Origin: Spirochaetaceae bacterium
GTDB lineage: Bacteria; Spirochaetota; Spirochaetia; DSM-27196; Salinispiraceae
Assembly (NCBI GenBank): GCA_007129335.1
Contig: SKVS01000374.1
Location: 1-6,448, forward strand
Direction of reading: 5' to 3'
DNA: 6,448 nucleotides
Positions within the stretch are counted from its first letter, which is position 1. Each line of letters starts with the position of its first letter. Positions 1 to 5,815 of this stretch are shown here, one piece after another. A program made the position numbers and the translations under genes. Below the pieces are notes generated by a model. That model did no database searches. It was not told the origin of the DNA and saw only the letters and a program-made list of their open reading frames with translations.

Positions 1-1
1 A

Positions 2-382
2 ACCTACACCCTCATAATGATGGCGGTAACAGGAATTGGAATTGGTTTCGGGTATGTTCCGCCCTTTGCCATGCTTCCCGATGCTATTGAACTGGAAGCA
101 AAACAAACGGGAAAACGGCGGGAAGGGGCGTACTACGGAATCTGGACCTTCATGGCAAAACTCGGTCAGTCAGCAGCAACAGCTCTTATGGGATTTATTC
201 TGGCAGCGGCAAACTATGTTCCCGAAGTTGCCCAGACCCCCGAAGCTATTTTTGCAATTCGCCTCATTGTAGGACCAATCCCCGCCGCTGTTCTCATTGG
301 GGGGATTGTGCTCATTCAATTTTACCCCATTGATGAACGGGCGTACGAGGCGGCAATGAATTTTCAGGACATACAGACCTAG
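2..382 (+). CDS. MFS / GPH-family sugar:cation symporter, C-terminal fragment
   Basis: This is the last 126 residues of a transporter that begins outside the window; the frame is open from base 2 and ends at TAG 380-382. Three hydrophobic helices are visible, roughly residues 5-24, 50-70 and 87-111 of the fragment. The loop after the first carries a MLPDAIE segment followed by [11 protein letters not shown]. This acidic-then-basic, glycine/tyrosine-rich loop is typical of the glycoside-pentoside-hexuronide:cation symporters (MFS_2), where it lies in the C-terminal half. Family knowledge suggests uptake of a sugar or glycoside with Na+ or H+; the substrate cannot be read from this fragment. 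The protein ends with a short hydrophilic cytoplasmic tail. The ATGs at 17 and 20 are internal methionines, not the true start. The stop overlaps the convergent proS stop, so there is no spacer and no dedicated terminator between them. Confidence 0.8.
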   Translation, partial: TYTLIMMAVTGIGIGFGYVPPFAMLPDAIELEAKQTGKRREGAYYGIWTFMAKLGQSAATALMGFILAAANYVPEVAQTPEAIFAIRLIVGPIPAAVLIGGIVLIQFYPIDERAYEAAMNFQDIQT

Positions 383-1833
383 TAGGCCTTTGCAAACACC
401 GCCAGGTATTTTGCCGGCTCACCAGAGAATATGCAGGTCTTCCCCAAGGCCTGCTCTTCATTTCCGAAGGGCAGCACCCTAATGGTAGCCTTGGTCTCTT
501 CCTTAATTTTTGCTTCAATTCCCGCATCACCGTTCCAGGGTGCGGTTACAAATCCACCACCGCCCTCCCCGTCAAAGTATGCCTTAAACTCATCGTAGGT
601 ATTTGCAGCAAAGGTATTCTCCTGACGAAATGCCAGGGCTTTCTGGTACAGATTCTGCTGTATTTCTTCCAGAAGCTCCTTGATTCTTGCAGGAGCGGCG
701 GAAGCATCAACAAACTCTTTTTCCCTGGTGTCACGCCGAACAAGAACAACCTTTTTGTTTTCCATATCCCGGGGTCCCAGTTCCACACGAACCGGAACAC
801 CCACCATTTCCCATTCAGCAAACTTCCAACCCGGACTATTCGCTTCATCATCATCCAGAATTACCCGATTAAATTCGGTTCCCAGAGTCTTGCGGATTTC
901 CTGAAAAATTCCGTTGGCGTAGTCCAGCACCTGCTCTTTGTTGGAAGTCTTAAAAATCGGAACAACAACCGCCTGAGTCGGAGCAAGCCGGGGAGGAAGA
1001 ACGAGGCCGTTGTCGTCACTATGAGCCATAATGAGCGCGCCAATGAGCCGGGTAGAAACCCCCCAGCTGGTTGCCCAAACATGATCGAGGCCCCCCTCCT
1101 TGTTCTGGAAGGTAACATCGAATGCCTTTGCGAAGTTTTGACCAAGGAAATGGCTGGTTCCGGCCTGCAGGGCTTTTTTATCCTGCATAAGGGCTTCTAT
1201 GGCGTAGGTGTCCACCGCACCGGCGAATTTCTCGCTTTCACTCTTCACACCGGTGAGCACCGGAACTGCCATGTACTCTTCGGCAAAGGTGCGGTATACA
1301 TCGAGCATGCGCTTGGTCTCTTCTACCGCTTCCTCTTTGGTCGAGTGGGCGGTATGACCTTCCTGCCAAAGAAACTCGGTAGTCCGCAAGAATAGTCGGG
1401 TCCGCTTTTCCCACCTTACAACATTTGCCCATTGATTAATGAGCAGGGGAAGATCCCGGTAACTTTGAATCCATTTTTTGTACATGGCCCAAATAATTGT
1501 CTCGCTGGTGGGCCGGATTACCAGGGGTTCGTCCAGTTCAGCCCCCCCACCGTGGGTAACCACTGCCAACTCGGGGGCAAAACCCTCAACGTGTTCTGCC
1601 TCCTTCTGCAGGAATCCCTGGGGAATAAGAAGGGGAAAATACGCATTCGAATGCCCAGTTTCCTTGAACATTCGATCCAGAGTTCCCTGGATTTTTTCCC
1701 ACAAAGCGTAGCCTCTGGGACGAATAACCATGGATCCCTTTACGGGACTGTAATCCGCAAGTTTTGCCTGAGTAACAATGTCAATGTACCAGTCGCTGTA
1801 ACTGGTACTTCGGGGAGTTATTTTTTCTGCCAT
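379..1833 (-). CDS. proS: Prolyl-tRNA synthetase, type 3 (archaeal/eukaryotic-like)
   Basis: ProS charges tRNA-Pro with proline in the cytoplasm (class II synthetase). Counting from ATG 1831-1833 the protein has 484 residues, the normal length for the type 3 form. Visible landmarks: the proline/adenylate-binding TSE loop (T109-S110-E111 in LVIRPTSET); motif 2 starting at RWE (140-142) and running through [14 protein letters not shown] (150-163); the type-3 segment [10 protein letters not shown] (225-234); and motif 3, [12 protein letters not shown] (258-269). The anticodon-binding domain lies at about 285-380, followed by the C-terminal domain ending in the family-typical FAKAY. There is no large editing insertion between motifs 2 and 3, which separates it from the E. 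coli-type enzyme. The C-terminal zinc-site positions read N434, I439, C467, S470, so most Cys ligands appear lost. The start is uncertain: in-frame TTG 1879-1881 and ATG 1840-1842 also exist, and none has a good Shine-Dalgarno. I chose 1833 because MAEKITPRS matches the usual N-terminus. Confidence 0.95.
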   Translation of the reverse strand: MAEKITPRSTSYSDWYIDIVTQAKLADYSPVKGSMVIRPRGYALWEKIQGTLDRMFKETGHSNAYFPLLIPQGFLQKEAEHVEGFAPELAVVTHGGGAELDEPLVIRPTSETIIWAMYKKWIQSYRDLPLLINQWANVVRWEKRTRLFLRTTEFLWQEGHTAHSTKEEAVEETKRMLDVYRTFAEEYMAVPVLTGVKSESEKFAGAVDTYAIEALMQDKKALQAGTSHFLGQNFAKAFDVTFQNKEGGLDHVWATSWGVSTRLIGALIMAHSDDNGLVLPPRLAPTQAVVVPIFKTSNKEQVLDYANGIFQEIRKTLGTEFNRVILDDDEANSPGWKFAEWEMVGVPVRVELGPRDMENKKVVLVRRDTREKEFVDASAAPARIKELLEEIQQNLYQKALAFRQENTFAANTYDEFKAYFDGEGGGGFVTAPWNGDAGIEAKIKEETKATIRVLPFGNEEQALGKTCIFSGEPAKYLAVFAKAY

Positions 1834-1887
1834 GGGTGCCATAGTAGTAGGTATGGGTATACTTTGTCCAGAATGGACCAAACCCGG

Positions 1888-2574
1888 TTAGAACACCTTC
1901 ACCGTCTCTACCATGTATTCGATCGATTTACTGTTCGGTAAATCGGTAATTTTCTCTACCACAACCACAATAGATTTCTCGTCAGGACTCATAATTACCT
2001 GTTTCATCCGGTACCTGCTGACTCCCGGGCGGTAAAAGTTCGGCAGGCCAACAGTAAAATTCCATACCCGGCCGTCCTTATCGGTCGCCTGTACCGACAG
2101 ATGGAAGGCTGCTGATTGATTCTCTCCGGAACCCCTGCTGTCCTGAATCAGATTTATTTCAAAGTGTGCACTGGTATTAAAATCCCGGAAAGTAATTCTA
2201 CTGCGGGCCTCCTGGCCATTTATATACAGATACACCAACCGGCCCTGACGGGAATGGCTAATGCTGTGCCGGTCTACAAAGGGAGCTCCCCGGTATAAGA
2301 GATTCCACAGAGCACCTGATCCGTTCTGGCCAACTGCAACAGGTTCGGTCTCATTGCTGGTGAAAACACCCTGGGAAAGAAAGTCATTTTTCGCAACGTC
2401 AACAAAATACAGGGAGGCAAAGGGAACGGAAGTATTCCTGCGGATCCCGTACTGGCCAAACACAAAAATACTTGAATCCCGCGAAAATCCCAGATTAACG
2501 AATTGAGCTACATCGCCGGCAATGCCAAGACCGGCAACAAAGAAAAGCAGGAATAATAGCGACAGCCTTTTCAT
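1888..2574 (-). CDS. Secreted protein of the DUF2259-like family, function unknown
   Basis: A 228-residue protein with a clear Sec signal peptide: MKR, then a Leu/Phe-rich core, then GLGIAG with cleavage expected near residue 20 before DVAQF. No lipobox cysteine is present, so the mature protein (about 208 residues, beta-rich in appearance) is probably periplasmic. The early mature segment DVAQFVNLGFSRDSSIFVFGQYGI resembles the start of DUF2259, annotated as predicted secreted proteins and known from treponemes and related bacteria. This is recognised by eye, and no biochemical function is established for the family. The start ATG 2572-2574 is well supported by GGGAGG (2581-2586 on the plus strand, read in reverse) six bases upstream. 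The stop lies 54 bp before the proS ATG, or 6 bp before a possible TTG start, with no terminator visible between them. The two genes are therefore probably one transcript with this gene first. Confidence 0.75.
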   Translation of the reverse strand: MKRLSLLFLLFFVAGLGIAGDVAQFVNLGFSRDSSIFVFGQYGIRRNTSVPFASLYFVDVAKNDFLSQGVFTSNETEPVAVGQNGSGALWNLLYRGAPFVDRHSISHSRQGRLVYLYINGQEARSRITFRDFNTSAHFEINLIQDSRGSGENQSAAFHLSVQATDKDGRVWNFTVGLPNFYRPGVSRYRMKQVIMSPDEKSIVVVVEKITDLPNSKSIEYMVETVKVF

Positions 2575-2644
2575 TGAAGTCCTCCCTTTAGTTTATCGAC
2601 ACATCCCCTGAGGACTGAAGGAATATTTCTTTTACACAAGATAG

Positions 2645-2653
2645 TGGTATACT
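2645..2653 (+). promoter_or_regulatory. Candidate extended -10 promoter abutting the membrane-protein start
   Basis: TGG followed by TATACT (2648-2653) fits the extended -10 pattern TGn-TATAAT with one mismatch. No good -35 box sits 16-18 bp upstream; TTTACA at 2631-2636 is only 11 bp away. Transcription would start about 7 bases downstream, at roughly 2660, immediately before ATG 2661. This is a motif match only. Confidence 0.4.
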
Positions 2654-2654
2654 C

Positions 2655-3440
2655 ATGGGTATGACATTACGTACCCGCAATAATATTATGACTCTTTCCC
2701 TGACCCTGTGTCTGGGATTAATCGGCTATATTCTGTCCCTGACATTCGGAGGTGCCACCCGGGGAGTGTCCTTCCTGTTCACCCAGGACCTTGTGTTCAT
2801 GGGCATCCAAACCGCCATTCCCCTGACCATTGCCTTATTCGGCATCCTTTCATTCTTTCGTTACTTCAGGAAGGTCACCGGTTCACTGATTTTTTTCTTT
2901 TTCATTTTTCTTGTATCCCTGCTCTTTGAGGCAGCCCCCTTTATCGGGCACTACTGGCGGCTGGGAGGCATGCCTTTCGATTGGATGATATCCCTCACCA
3001 GAGCAAGGATTTTCGGTCTGGCAACTGGACTATTGGCTCTGTTTGTTGCCAGTGTCTATACCGCAGGAATAACCTATAAACACCAGGGCACCACCCTTCT
3101 TATCATTCTGGGGTTTGCATACGGTATTGCCGGATTGGTTCCCATCAATACTTCCGAAATAGGTTTGGGAGGAATCATGGAAATAGGAGGGCTGAATCAG
3201 TTGATCGCCCTCAAGGCAGTAGTCATGGGCCTGACCTTCATAAACTTCTTGTATAGTACGAAAATCCACCAGAACATGGATGACCTGTGGATAGGCATTA
3301 CAACCCTGGGCTTATTAGGAGGCAGGTGGCTCATGCACGGCTCCCAATCCCTGGCAACTCTCTTGCTGGGGGGTGGACTCCTGACACTTGGGGCTATTTT
3401 CTACGGAAAAAAGGTTTTCAGTTTATATTTATGGTATTAG
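2655..3440 (+). CDS. Polytopic membrane protein of unknown function
   Basis: A 261-residue, very hydrophobic protein that I do not recognise. About eight membrane helices can be drawn, near residues 11-30, 46-66, 75-95, 113-137, 145-163, 180-199, 211-228 and 232-249, with short loops and no large soluble domain. Charged or polar residues between helices include HYWR (about 99-102) and RAR (116-118), but no catalytic or binding motif stands out. It is transcribed divergently from the DUF2259-like gene and converges on the lipid-kinase gene. Two ATGs lie close together, at 2655 and 2661 (MGMTLRTRNN), and neither has a Shine-Dalgarno. An extended -10 box at 2645-2653 would place the RNA 5' end near 2660, so the second ATG may be the real, leaderless start. 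The final TAT-TAG lies at the left edge of the inverted-repeat element, whose first base supplies the G of the stop. Confidence 0.75.
   Translation: MGMTLRTRNNIMTLSLTLCLGLIGYILSLTFGGATRGVSFLFTQDLVFMGIQTAIPLTIALFGILSFFRYFRKVTGSLIFFFFIFLVSLLFEAAPFIGHYWRLGGMPFDWMISLTRARIFGLATGLLALFVASVYTAGITYKHQGTTLLIILGFAYGIAGLVPINTSEIGLGGIMEIGGLNQLIALKAVVMGLTFINFLYSTKIHQNMDDLWIGITTLGLLGGRWLMHGSQSLATLLLGGGLLTLGAIFYGKKVFSLYLWY
3433..3439 (+). repeat. Left copy of GGTATTA direct repeat (putative target-site duplication)
   Basis: GGTATTA at the very end of the membrane-protein gene matches 3592-3598 on the other side of the inverted-repeat element. It is a putative 7-bp target duplication, inferred from position and identity. 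Confidence 0.45.
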
Positions 3441-3591
3441 AAGTGGTGCGAATTTTGGACCATAGGAAATTTTTGCGTCTTCTAAACAGTAATTGGGGAG
3501 AATTTTTCCTGAAATCCATCCGATATGAGCTGATTTGTGCCCATATCTGAACATTTCATCGGGCGAGTCCAGAATTCGCACCACTAGTTGC
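3440..3591. mobile_element. MITE-like inverted-repeat element with 7-bp flanking direct repeats
   Basis: The left arm AGTGGTGCGAATTTTGGAC (3442-3460) is the reverse complement of the right arm GTCCAGAATTCGCACCACT (3567-3585) at 18 of 19 positions. The one mismatch would be a G-U wobble in RNA. The 106-bp interior has no credible gene but holds a further hairpin, GATATG (3522-3527) with CATATC (3542-3547). The sequence GGTATTA occurs just outside both ends, at 3433-3439 and 3592-3598, as expected for a target-site duplication. The fit is not perfectly symmetric: 2 bases separate the left arm from its repeat and 6 separate the right. Removing 3440-3591 plus one GGTATTA leaves the upstream gene ending TGG TAT TAA, an intact stop. 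That is consistent with insertion into the 3' end of that gene. It lacks a transposase and would be non-autonomous. A structured RNA or bidirectional terminator is the alternative reading. Confidence 0.6.
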
Positions 3592-3598
3592 GGTATTA
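3592..3598 (+). repeat. Right copy of GGTATTA direct repeat (putative target-site duplication)
   Basis: This is the second GGTATTA, six bases beyond the right inverted arm and followed by ATGC. Joined to the left copy it would rebuild a TAA stop for the upstream gene. Confidence 0.45.
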
Positions 3599-3629
3599 AT
3601 GCACAGAAGAAGCTCAACTACATCAGAGG

Positions 3630-4277
3630 TTAAATGAGAACCATTACAAACGAACCAACCAGAGCCGGCAACACAATATTATCGAAGTCCCCGGTGGGCA
3701 TTGCCTCAATGAAGGTTGCAAAAAGGCTTATGGCAATGGCTTGGGAAAGATCCCCAAGAACGATATAGCTTGGAACAAGAACTGCAAAAAAGCATGCAAG
3801 ACTTCCCTCGAGACTTTTTCCCCCGGTAAAGGGCAAACGAATGCGACCAAAGGCTTTCCCCACGAGACTGGCAAAACCATCTCCAAAAGCCAAGGCATAC
3901 ACCGCAAGGGCTGCAGCTGGATTGGGATACAACATAATCGCCAGCATAGCCCCCAGGCCCAAGGTTACCGGACCCAGGACAAAATGATCCCGGTCCCTGT
4001 CCCGGCTTGCAAGTTCGGTCAGGCGCGAAATGACAGGCACCCTGAAACCATTGGATCGGGCAAACTCCGCAGCGGTATAGCAGAGTACCCCTGCAGCAAG
4101 AAGACCAAAGGTAATATAATTCCCAAACAACCACGTGAGGGTCGGGGTAAACGCAATGAGGAGGTGTATGGATTTCCGTACAATTTCTATTCTTACTTCC
4201 CGAACAATCTTGGCTCGGTAGCTCAGAACGTTAACTGCTGCTTGGCTTTGGTATACATCGGTGCTTATGGTTGACAT
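3630..4277 (-). CDS. CTP-dependent lipid kinase family protein (SEC59/DGK1/VTE5-like)
   Basis: A 215-residue membrane protein with about six to seven helices. It carries the conserved pattern of the dolichol kinase / phytol kinase / CTP-diacylglycerol kinase family: EIVRKSIH (31-38) before the first helix, FGDGFASLVGKAFGR (131-145), KSLEGSLA (154-161), and an acidic C-terminal stretch with EAMP-TGDFDN-IVLP (191-204). Known members transfer phosphate from CTP to a lipid alcohol in the membrane. Which lipid is used here (diacylglycerol, a polyprenol or another) cannot be read from the sequence. It could also be annotated as a phosphatidate cytidylyltransferase-like protein. The length is normal and all motif blocks are present, so it looks functional. 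The start ATG 4275-4277 has AGGAG about 12 bases upstream, a rather long spacing; an in-frame TAA lies further upstream and no alternative start falls between. The gene is divergent from the GH3 gene and convergent with the membrane protein across the repeat element. Confidence 0.8.
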   Translation of the reverse strand: MSTISTDVYQSQAAVNVLSYRAKIVREVRIEIVRKSIHLLIAFTPTLTWLFGNYITFGLLAAGVLCYTAAEFARSNGFRVPVISRLTELASRDRDRDHFVLGPVTLGLGAMLAIMLYPNPAAALAVYALAFGDGFASLVGKAFGRIRLPFTGGKSLEGSLACFFAVLVPSYIVLGDLSQAIAISLFATFIEAMPTGDFDNIVLPALVGSFVMVLI

Positions 4278-4346
4278 AGGTTTTCCATTCTCCTGTTAGA
4301 CATGCAATTTCCATGCCAAACCAATCCATCCACAAGAAATCCGATA

Positions 4347-4382
4347 TCTATAAGCATTTTAAGGATTTAGAGCAATTGACAA
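4347..4382 (-). promoter_or_regulatory. Candidate divergent promoter for the lipid-kinase gene
   Basis: Two overlapping weak candidates lie on the minus strand: TTGTCA-N15-TAAAAT (plus-strand positions 4377-4382 and 4356-4361) and TTGCTC-N17-TATAGA (4370-4375 and 4347-4352). The first shares its -35 bases with the -35 of the strong plus-strand promoter, so the two directions may compete for RNA polymerase. This is a consensus match by eye only. Confidence 0.35.
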
Positions 4383-4403
4383 ACCTAGAGGTCCTGATAT
4401 AGT
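4376..4403 (+). promoter_or_regulatory. Sigma70-type promoter of the GH3 lipoprotein gene
   Basis: A perfect -35 TTGACA (4376-4381), a 16-bp spacer and -10 TATAGT (4398-4403), preceded by TGA that makes an extended -10. Transcription would start near 4410, giving a leader of about 55 nt that contains a T7 tract at 4431-4437. This argues against the GTG at 4423 as start, because it would be only about 13 bases into the message with no ribosome-binding site. Confidence 0.65.
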
Positions 4404-4464
4404 TGTGTAGCCGTATACAGAAGTGCACGCTTTTTTTCACAGATTACAACACTGGCGGGACTTA

Positions 4465-5712
4465 ATGAAATTTCTTTTTTACCTGTTTCTCATTCTATCG
4501 GTTATTTCTTCCTGCAGCTACAGGGAAGACCACCAAAGGACTGAAAACGATACAGTCGGAACAGAAGTAACACACCTCGCTTCTTTTGACTCAATAATTG
4601 ACCCAGAGATTGAAGAACAGGCGATTCGATCCCTGGTTATTGAAAGAAGTCTGGAAATCATGAGTATTGAGGAAAAAATCGGCCAACTCCTTATGATTCA
4701 ATTACGGTATTCCGATGATGGCAGACCATTGCGAACCCTCCAACCCCAGCATCTGAATCAGCTGAAAACCCTAGGCCCCGGCGGTGTTATTCTATTTGGG
4801 GAAAATTTGCATGCCCCTCAACAGGCCCAGCAATTTATTCAGGATCTGAAACACCATATCCCCGGCCCTCCGCCTATTATTGCAGTCGATCAGGAAGGGG
4901 GCTTGGTAGATCGCTTGCGAAGCAGCCCAGACATGGCCCATTCCACTACCCGCATTCCCTCGGCTTGGGAACTGGGCAACTCGGAACCCGATGCCCCATA
5001 CCTTGCGGGATTAACTACGGGGAACGAGCTGAGAGAACTGGGCATTACCATGAATCTGGCCCCCGTAGCCGACCTAAGCTCCCGGGTCGAACGCTCATTC
5101 CTGGGAACCCGTACCTTCGGCGGAGACCCGGAACACGTAGGATCCATGGTTCAGGCTTTTATCCGCGGGCTCACCGATTCGGCAATTGCCTCGGTAGCAA
5201 AACATTTCCCCGGCCATGGCGATACAGTACTGGACAGCCACTACCACCTCATTAGTTTCGATACAGACTTGGAAGGACTGCTCAGCCATGACCTTATACC
5301 CTTTATCAGGGCAATAGAATCGCAAGTTTCGGGGATTATGGCAGCCCATATCTCTTTCCCTGCCATTGATCCATCCCAGTACCCTGCATCCATTTCACCG
5401 ATCCTTCTCAGGGGTATTTTACGGGACACATTGGGTTTTGAAGGATTAATTATTACCGATGCACTGGAAATGATGGGTATACGCAAGTTCATGGAACCCG
5501 AAGAAGCATCGGTCCAGGCTATTCTGGCAGGAGCCGATATAATTCTTACCCCTTTCAACCCCTGGCCTACCTATAATGCCCTCCTGAATGCCTATTCCCA
5601 GGGAATCTTAACGGAACAACGGATTAATGAATCGGTTCGAAGAATTCTCCATCATAAATCCACCTGGCAAAGTCGGGTCAAGAAAATGACCCTTTATCAT
5701 TCCCTGAAATAG
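4465..5712 (+). CDS. nagZ: Glycoside hydrolase family 3 beta-N-acetylhexosaminidase, lipoprotein (NagZ-like)
   Basis: Family members remove terminal N-acetylglucosamine from muropeptides or chitooligosaccharides, with a role in peptidoglycan recycling. The 415-residue protein from ATG 4465 begins with a lipoprotein signal (MKF, hydrophobic core, ISSC with Cys17), so the enzyme is probably lipid-anchored outside the inner membrane. A soluble linker (18-60) precedes one TIM-barrel domain with the GH3 signatures VDQEGG (141-146), LGTRTFGGDP (about 225-234) and KHFPGHGDTVLDSH (246-259). The last includes the D257/H259 pair that corresponds to the acid/base dyad of NagZ enzymes. TDALEM follows, with D332 as the expected nucleophile. 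All catalytic residues are present. There is no second GH3 C-terminal domain, as in NagZ. GGGA ends four bases before ATG 4465 as a weak ribosome-binding site. An in-frame GTG at 4423 would put 14 residues before the signal peptide and is unlikely. Exact substrate and the symbol are inferred; the usual Arg after VDQEGG is Leu here. Confidence 0.88.
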   Translation: MKFLFYLFLILSVISSCSYREDHQRTENDTVGTEVTHLASFDSIIDPEIEEQAIRSLVIERSLEIMSIEEKIGQLLMIQLRYSDDGRPLRTLQPQHLNQLKTLGPGGVILFGENLHAPQQAQQFIQDLKHHIPGPPPIIAVDQEGGLVDRLRSSPDMAHSTTRIPSAWELGNSEPDAPYLAGLTTGNELRELGITMNLAPVADLSSRVERSFLGTRTFGGDPEHVGSMVQAFIRGLTDSAIASVAKHFPGHGDTVLDSHYHLISFDTDLEGLLSHDLIPFIRAIESQVSGIMAAHISFPAIDPSQYPASISPILLRGILRDTLGFEGLIITDALEMMGIRKFMEPEEASVQAILAGADIILTPFNPWPTYNALLNAYSQGILTEQRINESVRRILHHKSTWQSRVKKMTLYHSLK

Positions 5713-5763
5713 CAGTACCTTAATCTCACACACAAAAAATGCAGGAAAAACCGATATAGCCGC

Positions 5764-5789
5764 AAGGATTTCATCATCGAAATTTCCTT
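5764..5789 (+). other. Imperfect hairpin ahead of pntA
   Basis: AAGGATTTC (5764-5772) can pair with GAAATTTCCTT (5779-5789) around a 6-base loop, with a two-base bulge. It has no T-tract after it, so it is a poor intrinsic terminator. It lies 14 bases before the pntA ribosome-binding site and could affect the message 5' end or processing. Chance formation in AT-rich DNA is possible. Nothing else is evident in the 103-bp gap after the GH3 gene. Confidence 0.25.
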
Positions 5790-5815
5790 GTACATAAAAT
5801 CAAAAGGAGCATCGA

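Noticed and set aside
1021..1941. Plus-strand open frames of 124 and 169 residues inside proS
   Set aside because: Antisense to conserved proS motifs, without family resemblance or a ribosome-binding site.
3440..3591. Integron attC site
   Set aside because: The paired arms fit the general shape, but the required RYYYAAC / GTTRRRY core sites are absent (right end reads GTTGCGG), and no integrase or cassette array is nearby.
3429..3617. Open frames across the inverted-repeat region (minus 3429-3617; plus frame to 3550), both containing VVRILD
   Set aside because: The shared peptide is simply the inverted arm read from each strand. The frames overlap real genes and have no ribosome-binding site.
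4423..4437. GTGCAC followed by T7 as an intrinsic terminator upstream of the GH3 gene
   Set aside because: The only pairing is a 6-bp self-palindrome with no loop, too short for a terminator, and it lies within the leader of a strong promoter.
4423..4464. GTG 4423 as the start of the GH3 gene
   Set aside because: It adds 14 residues before a good lipoprotein signal, has no Shine-Dalgarno, and sits only about 13 bases after the predicted transcription start.
5791..5800. TAAAAT (5795-5800) as the -10 of a pntA promoter
   Set aside because: No -35 at the right distance, and transcription would begin inside the pntA ribosome-binding site.
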